From Candidatus Dadabacteria bacterium (GTDB lineage Bacteria > Desulfobacterota_D > UBA1144 > Nemesobacterales > UBA2774), in assembly GCA_003229065.1 (NCBI GenBank), contig QIHJ01000020.1, forward strand, positions 1 to 19,537: a DNA stretch of 19,537 nucleotides, written 5' to 3'. Each line of letters begins with the position of its first letter. The stretch's first letter is position 1. Both the position numbers and the translations under genes were made by a program. This document shows positions 17,001 through 19,537 of the stretch, piece after piece. A model generated the notes under the pieces. The model was not told where the DNA came from. It worked only from the letters and a program-made list of their open reading frames with translations, and searched no databases.

Positions 17001-18162
17001 CCCATAGCTCAAGTTTATGATAAATAAACGGTCTGAAAAGCTCAAGACCCATCTGTTTGGGTATTCCGCACTGATGGAGCTTAAGCTCGGGGCCCACCGT
17101 AATAACGGAACGTCCCGAGTAATCAACCCTTTTACCTAAAAGGTTTTGCCTGAACCTACCCTGTTTACCCTTGATGATATCGCTCAGACTCTTAAGGGGT
17201 CTGTGGTTATGACCGAGCACGGGTCTTCCCCTTCGTCCGTTCTCTAAAAGTGCGTCCACAGATTCCTGCAGCATACGTTTTTCGTTTCTGACTATAATAT
17301 CGGGAGCTCCAAGCTCGAGTAACTTTTTAAGACGATTATTTCTGTTTATTACACGGCGGTAGAGGTCATTTAAATCTGAGGTAGCAAAGCGGCCTCCGTC
17401 CAGAGGAACAAGCGGTCTCAGATCAGGGGGAAGAACGGGAATTCGGGTCAATATCATCCACTCGGGACGATTCTTCGATTTCCTAAATGCTTCTCCTATT
17501 CTGAGTCTCTTGGCTATTCTTGCTCTTTTAATGGGGGATGAAGTGTTTTTCATCTCGTGTCTCAGTTCTTCTGAGAGCTCTACGAGATCTATTTTCTTGA
17601 GCATTTCCCTTATTGTCTCGGCACCCATACCCACTTTGAAGCTGTGTCCGTACTCTTCGACAGCTTTCCTATATTTATCTTCACCCAGGACTTCGGCGAA
17701 TTTAAGATCAGTGCCCCCCGGATCTAAAACCACATATGATTCGTAATAAAGCACTTTTTCCAGGTCCTTAAGAGTCATATCGAGAAGCATACCGATCCTT
17801 GAAGGGATACTTCTTAGGAACCAAATATGCGCTACCGGAGAGGAAAGCTCTATATGGGCCATCCTGTCGCGTCTGACTTTTGAGGAAATTACTTCAACGC
17901 CGCACTTCTCACAGGTTATTCCCCTGTGCTTGAGTCTCTTATATTTACCGCAGGTGCACTCGTAATCCTTTACCGGCCCGAATATTTTAGCGCAAAACAG
18001 TCCGCTTCTTTCGGGCTTGAATGTCCTGTAGTTGATCGTTTCCGGCTTTTTAACTTCCCCGTGCGACCAGCCCTTAATCTTTTCAGGAGAAGCAATTGAA
18101 ATTTTTACTGCCGAATACTCAGACGGATTTTTTGGCTTTTCAAATAGGGTATCTACGTCCAC
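14077..18162 (-). CDS. rpoC: DNA-directed RNA polymerase subunit beta'
   Basis: The largest RNA polymerase subunit, 1,361 residues from the preferred GTG. The N-terminal zinc finger uses C69, C71, C84 and C87. The catalytic [12 protein letters not shown] has Mg-binding D459, D461 and D463. The second zinc site uses C800, C875, C882 and C885. The bridge helix ([19 protein letters not shown]) and trigger loop (MRTFHIGG) are intact. The length is near the proteobacterial norm of about 1,400 and no extra domain is evident. The GTG at 18162 is chosen because GAGGGAGAG (18168-18176) sits seven bases ahead; an upstream TTG at 18180 would place that Shine-Dalgarno inside the gene. Start and rpoB stop are 27 bases apart, the usual rpoBC operon. 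The expected rpsL-rpsG-fusA genes do not follow it. Confidence 0.98.
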   Translation of the reverse strand: MDVDTLFEKPKNPSEYSAVKISIASPEKIKGWSHGEVKKPETINYRTFKPERSGLFCAKIFGPVKDYECTCGKYKRLKHRGITCEKCGVEVISSKVRRDRMAHIELSSPVAHIWFLRSIPSRIGMLLDMTLKDLEKVLYYESYVVLDPGGTDLKFAEVLGEDKYRKAVEEYGHSFKVGMGAETIREMLKKIDLVELSEELRHEMKNTSSPIKRARIAKRLRIGEAFRKSKNRPEWMILTRIPVLPPDLRPLVPLDGGRFATSDLNDLYRRVINRNNRLKKLLELGAPDIIVRNEKRMLQESVDALLENGRRGRPVLGHNHRPLKSLSDIIKGKQGRFRQNLLGKRVDYSGRSVITVGPELKLHQCGIPKQMGLELFRPFIYHKLELWGAAATIKIAKKLVEQEAPIVWDALDEVIKEHPVLLNRAPTLHRLSIQAFEPILIEDKAIQIHPLVCPAYNADFDGDQMAVHVPLSIEAQTECRTLVMSTNNILSPAHGKPIILPTQDIVLGIYYMTRDMAVEKGDGKIFSGINEVQMAYDSGEIGIHAQIRVRINEKMYETTAGRVLLYDIIPKDIPFELVNKVMTKRAIEELVDSCFRVAGGKSTVLLADRMRTLGFKYSTISGISISIDDMKIPEKKNELLQKARDEVLKVQNQYSQGLITDGERYNKVIDIWARTSDEIAQQMMKDISFEEMIDTEGKTKKGTSSNPIYMMIDSGARGSQTQVRQLAGMRGLMAKPSGEIIETPITSNFREGLTVLQYFISTHGARKGLADTALKTANAGYLTRRLIDVAQDVMIKEYDCATLEGITVSDLVEGGEIIERVGERVLGRVTLEDVSDPVSGEVIVRSNQEIDEQAASSIDEAGGITEIRIRSVLTCETRIGVCVLCYGRNLATGKLVNIGEAVGIIAAQSIGEPGTQLTMRTFHIGGAASQRAAESTLESTHKGIVQFQKVKTVSTKDGGQVVSNRTGILLIVDDKGYERERYPLALGAKLKISEGDKVKEGQLMAEWDPYTTPFIAEFDGTIGFVDLEQGVSLKEQVDEVTGIYKKVVIETKNLEMHPGILIRTNDGKNIQYSLPIGAIIEKNEGDPVNAGDIVAKIARATAKTKDITGGLPRVAELFEARIPKDPAVVTEIDGIVSYGKDLKGKRRVVVTPEIGEPKEYLAPRGKHVLVREGEQVSSGDQLVDGSINPHDILSIRGERALTRYLVDEIQEVYRLQGVKINDKHIEAIVRQMLKRVRIKDPGDTTLLVGEAVEKHLFFEENERILDQGGRPASAEPLLLGITRASLSTDSWLSAASFQETTRVLTEAACEGKVDNLRGLKENVIMGRLIPAGTGLPIYKNIDVEVPVLEVPVPTTASVEEE

Positions 18163-18189
18163 TTTTTCTCTCCCTCGCAAATTTGGTTT

Positions 18190-19537
18190 TTAATCCGTTT
18201 CTACTTCCTCTTCTAGGAGCTCTACATCCAGGGCAAGAGCCTGGAGCTCTTTTTGAAGAACCTTAAAGGATTCCGGAAGCCCGGGCTCAAAACTCATATC
18301 ACCCTTTACTATCGAATCAAATATTCTCGTTCTTCCAATAACATCATCGGATTTTACAGTCAGAAATTCCTGAAGCGTATATGACGCACCGTATGCCTCA
18401 AGCGCCCAGACCTCCATTTCTCCAAGCCTCTGACCTCCAAAATGGGCTTTACCCCCCAGTGGCTGCTGAGTCACTAGCGAATACGGCCCTATTGCCCTTG
18501 CGTGAATCTTTTCCTCTACAAGGTGGTGGAGCTTGAGCATATACATAACCCCTACAGTAACCTTCTGATCAAAGGGCTCACCGCTCTCACCGTTAAAGAG
18601 AATGGTTTTACCGTCTTCAGGTAGACCCGTTTCCCTAAGCAATTGTTTTATCTCTGCTTCTGTGGCTCCGTCAAATACAGGCGACTTTACCGGAATACCG
18701 CTTCCGAGTCTTCTGGCAACGTCCAGGACCTCGTCGTCATCCAGGTTGTCTATAAGCTTCTTGGGTGTGTCTTCTTTATATATTGCTTTTAGCTTATCTC
18801 TTAATGCAGCAGGGCTGAACTCCCTCTCAATAAAATCATTTATTTGATTCCCGAGCTCTCGTGAAGCCCACCCGAGGTGTGTCTCGAGTACCTGACCGAC
18901 GTTCATACGGGAAGGTACACCAAGAGGGTTTAGTATCATTTCCACGGGACTTCCGTTTGGCAGATAGGGCACATCTTCTTCTGCGAGAATTTTGGAAATA
19001 ACTCCTTTGTTTCCGTGGCGTCCCGCCATTTTATCGCCCACCTGAAGCTTACGCTTTACTGCGATATTGACCTTAACCACCTTTAATACTCCCGGCGGCA
19101 GCTCATCGGGTTTGGTAAGCTTGGATATCCTCTGATCATACACCACATTGGTTAAATCTATTTGCTCGAGTGTCCTCTCAATGAGACGCTTTATCTCGGC
19201 CTCTATTGCGTCACCTTTCTCTACACTCAGATCGGCAAACTTCTCAAACGGCACAGTCTTAAGCACTTCCTCAACGATCTTATCACCCTTTTTAAACACA
19301 GTTTTTCGCGAAACCGTGAGTTTTGCAGAAGTGGTCTTATTTAAAACAAGGGATTTAATACGCTCATAGGCGTCGTCTTTCAGCATTTTTATTTCATCTT
19401 CCTGGTCCTGCTTGAGGCGGGTTACCTCAAAGTCTTCTATACTCTGTGCCCGCTCGTCCTTATCTACAACCCGGGAGATAAGCATTTTCACGTCTATAAC
19501 GGTGCCGTACACTCCGGGTGATGCCCTGAGCGATGTG
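18190..19537 (-). CDS. rpoB: DNA-directed RNA polymerase subunit beta, C-terminal part (cut by window edge)
   Basis: The last roughly 449 residues of RpoB; the frame stays open through the right edge, where [17 protein letters not shown] matches the conserved RpoB stretch. Further on are [18 protein letters not shown] (active-site lysine and histidine region), [13 protein letters not shown], and near the end [20 protein letters not shown] and [20 protein letters not shown], the C-terminal clamp signature that contacts RpoC. The C-terminus is acidic ([10 protein letters not shown]). A GTG at 19512 is an internal codon, not a start. No insertion is seen between these blocks. Confidence 0.97.
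   Translation of the reverse strand, partial: TSLRASPGVYGTVIDVKMLISRVVDKDERAQSIEDFEVTRLKQDQEDEIKMLKDDAYERIKSLVLNKTTSAKLTVSRKTVFKKGDKIVEEVLKTVPFEKFADLSVEKGDAIEAEIKRLIERTLEQIDLTNVVYDQRISKLTKPDELPPGVLKVVKVNIAVKRKLQVGDKMAGRHGNKGVISKILAEEDVPYLPNGSPVEMILNPLGVPSRMNVGQVLETHLGWASRELGNQINDFIEREFSPAALRDKLKAIYKEDTPKKLIDNLDDDEVLDVARRLGSGIPVKSPVFDGATEAEIKQLLRETGLPEDGKTILFNGESGEPFDQKVTVGVMYMLKLHHLVEEKIHARAIGPYSLVTQQPLGGKAHFGGQRLGEMEVWALEAYGASYTLQEFLTVKSDDVIGRTRIFDSIVKGDMSFEPGLPESFKVLQKELQALALDVELLEEEVETD

Overview
This window looks like ordinary chromosome from a Gram-negative bacterium of moderate GC. A complete RpoH-type heat-shock sigma factor with the diagnostic RpoH box points to Proteobacteria, and the AlaS and RpoC sequences read most like Deltaproteobacteria or a deltaproteobacterium-like candidate phylum such as Dadabacteria. 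That placement is an impression from remembered family sequences, not a search. There is no phage, transposon, integrase, CRISPR array, toxin-antitoxin pair or defence gene. Almost every long reading frame is a conserved housekeeping gene.

Layout, left to right. A truncated NnrS-family membrane protein (minus strand) runs off the left edge. Behind it lie a tRNA-Asn gene (minus) with its own promoter and, divergently, rpoH (plus). rpoH converges on alaS (minus), which sits 37 bases downstream of rlmN on the same strand. Next upstream, after a 155-base gap, is prsW (minus). It is divergent from purL-purF (plus), which overlap by 8 bases. purF converges on a small sulfotransferase gene (minus). 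Then come valS, rpoC and the 3' part of rpoB, all minus strand; rpoB runs off the right edge.

Functional reading. rpoB-rpoC-valS, alaS, rlmN, the tRNA gene and rpoH belong to core transcription and translation. purL-purF provide the fourth and first steps of de novo purine synthesis. PurL is the short form, which needs PurS and PurQ from elsewhere in the genome. PurF is the propeptide-bearing, iron-sulfur type. PrsW and NnrS suggest membrane stress and nitric-oxide or nitrosative-stress functions.

The more unusual signals are small: a perfect 7-3-7 palindrome between divergent prsW and purL; promoters placed so close to purL and the sulfotransferase gene that their transcripts may be nearly leaderless; rpoC followed directly by valS instead of the usual rpsL-rpsG-fusA block; and an isolated sulfotransferase gene among housekeeping genes. 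I found no convincing undescribed multi-gene system.
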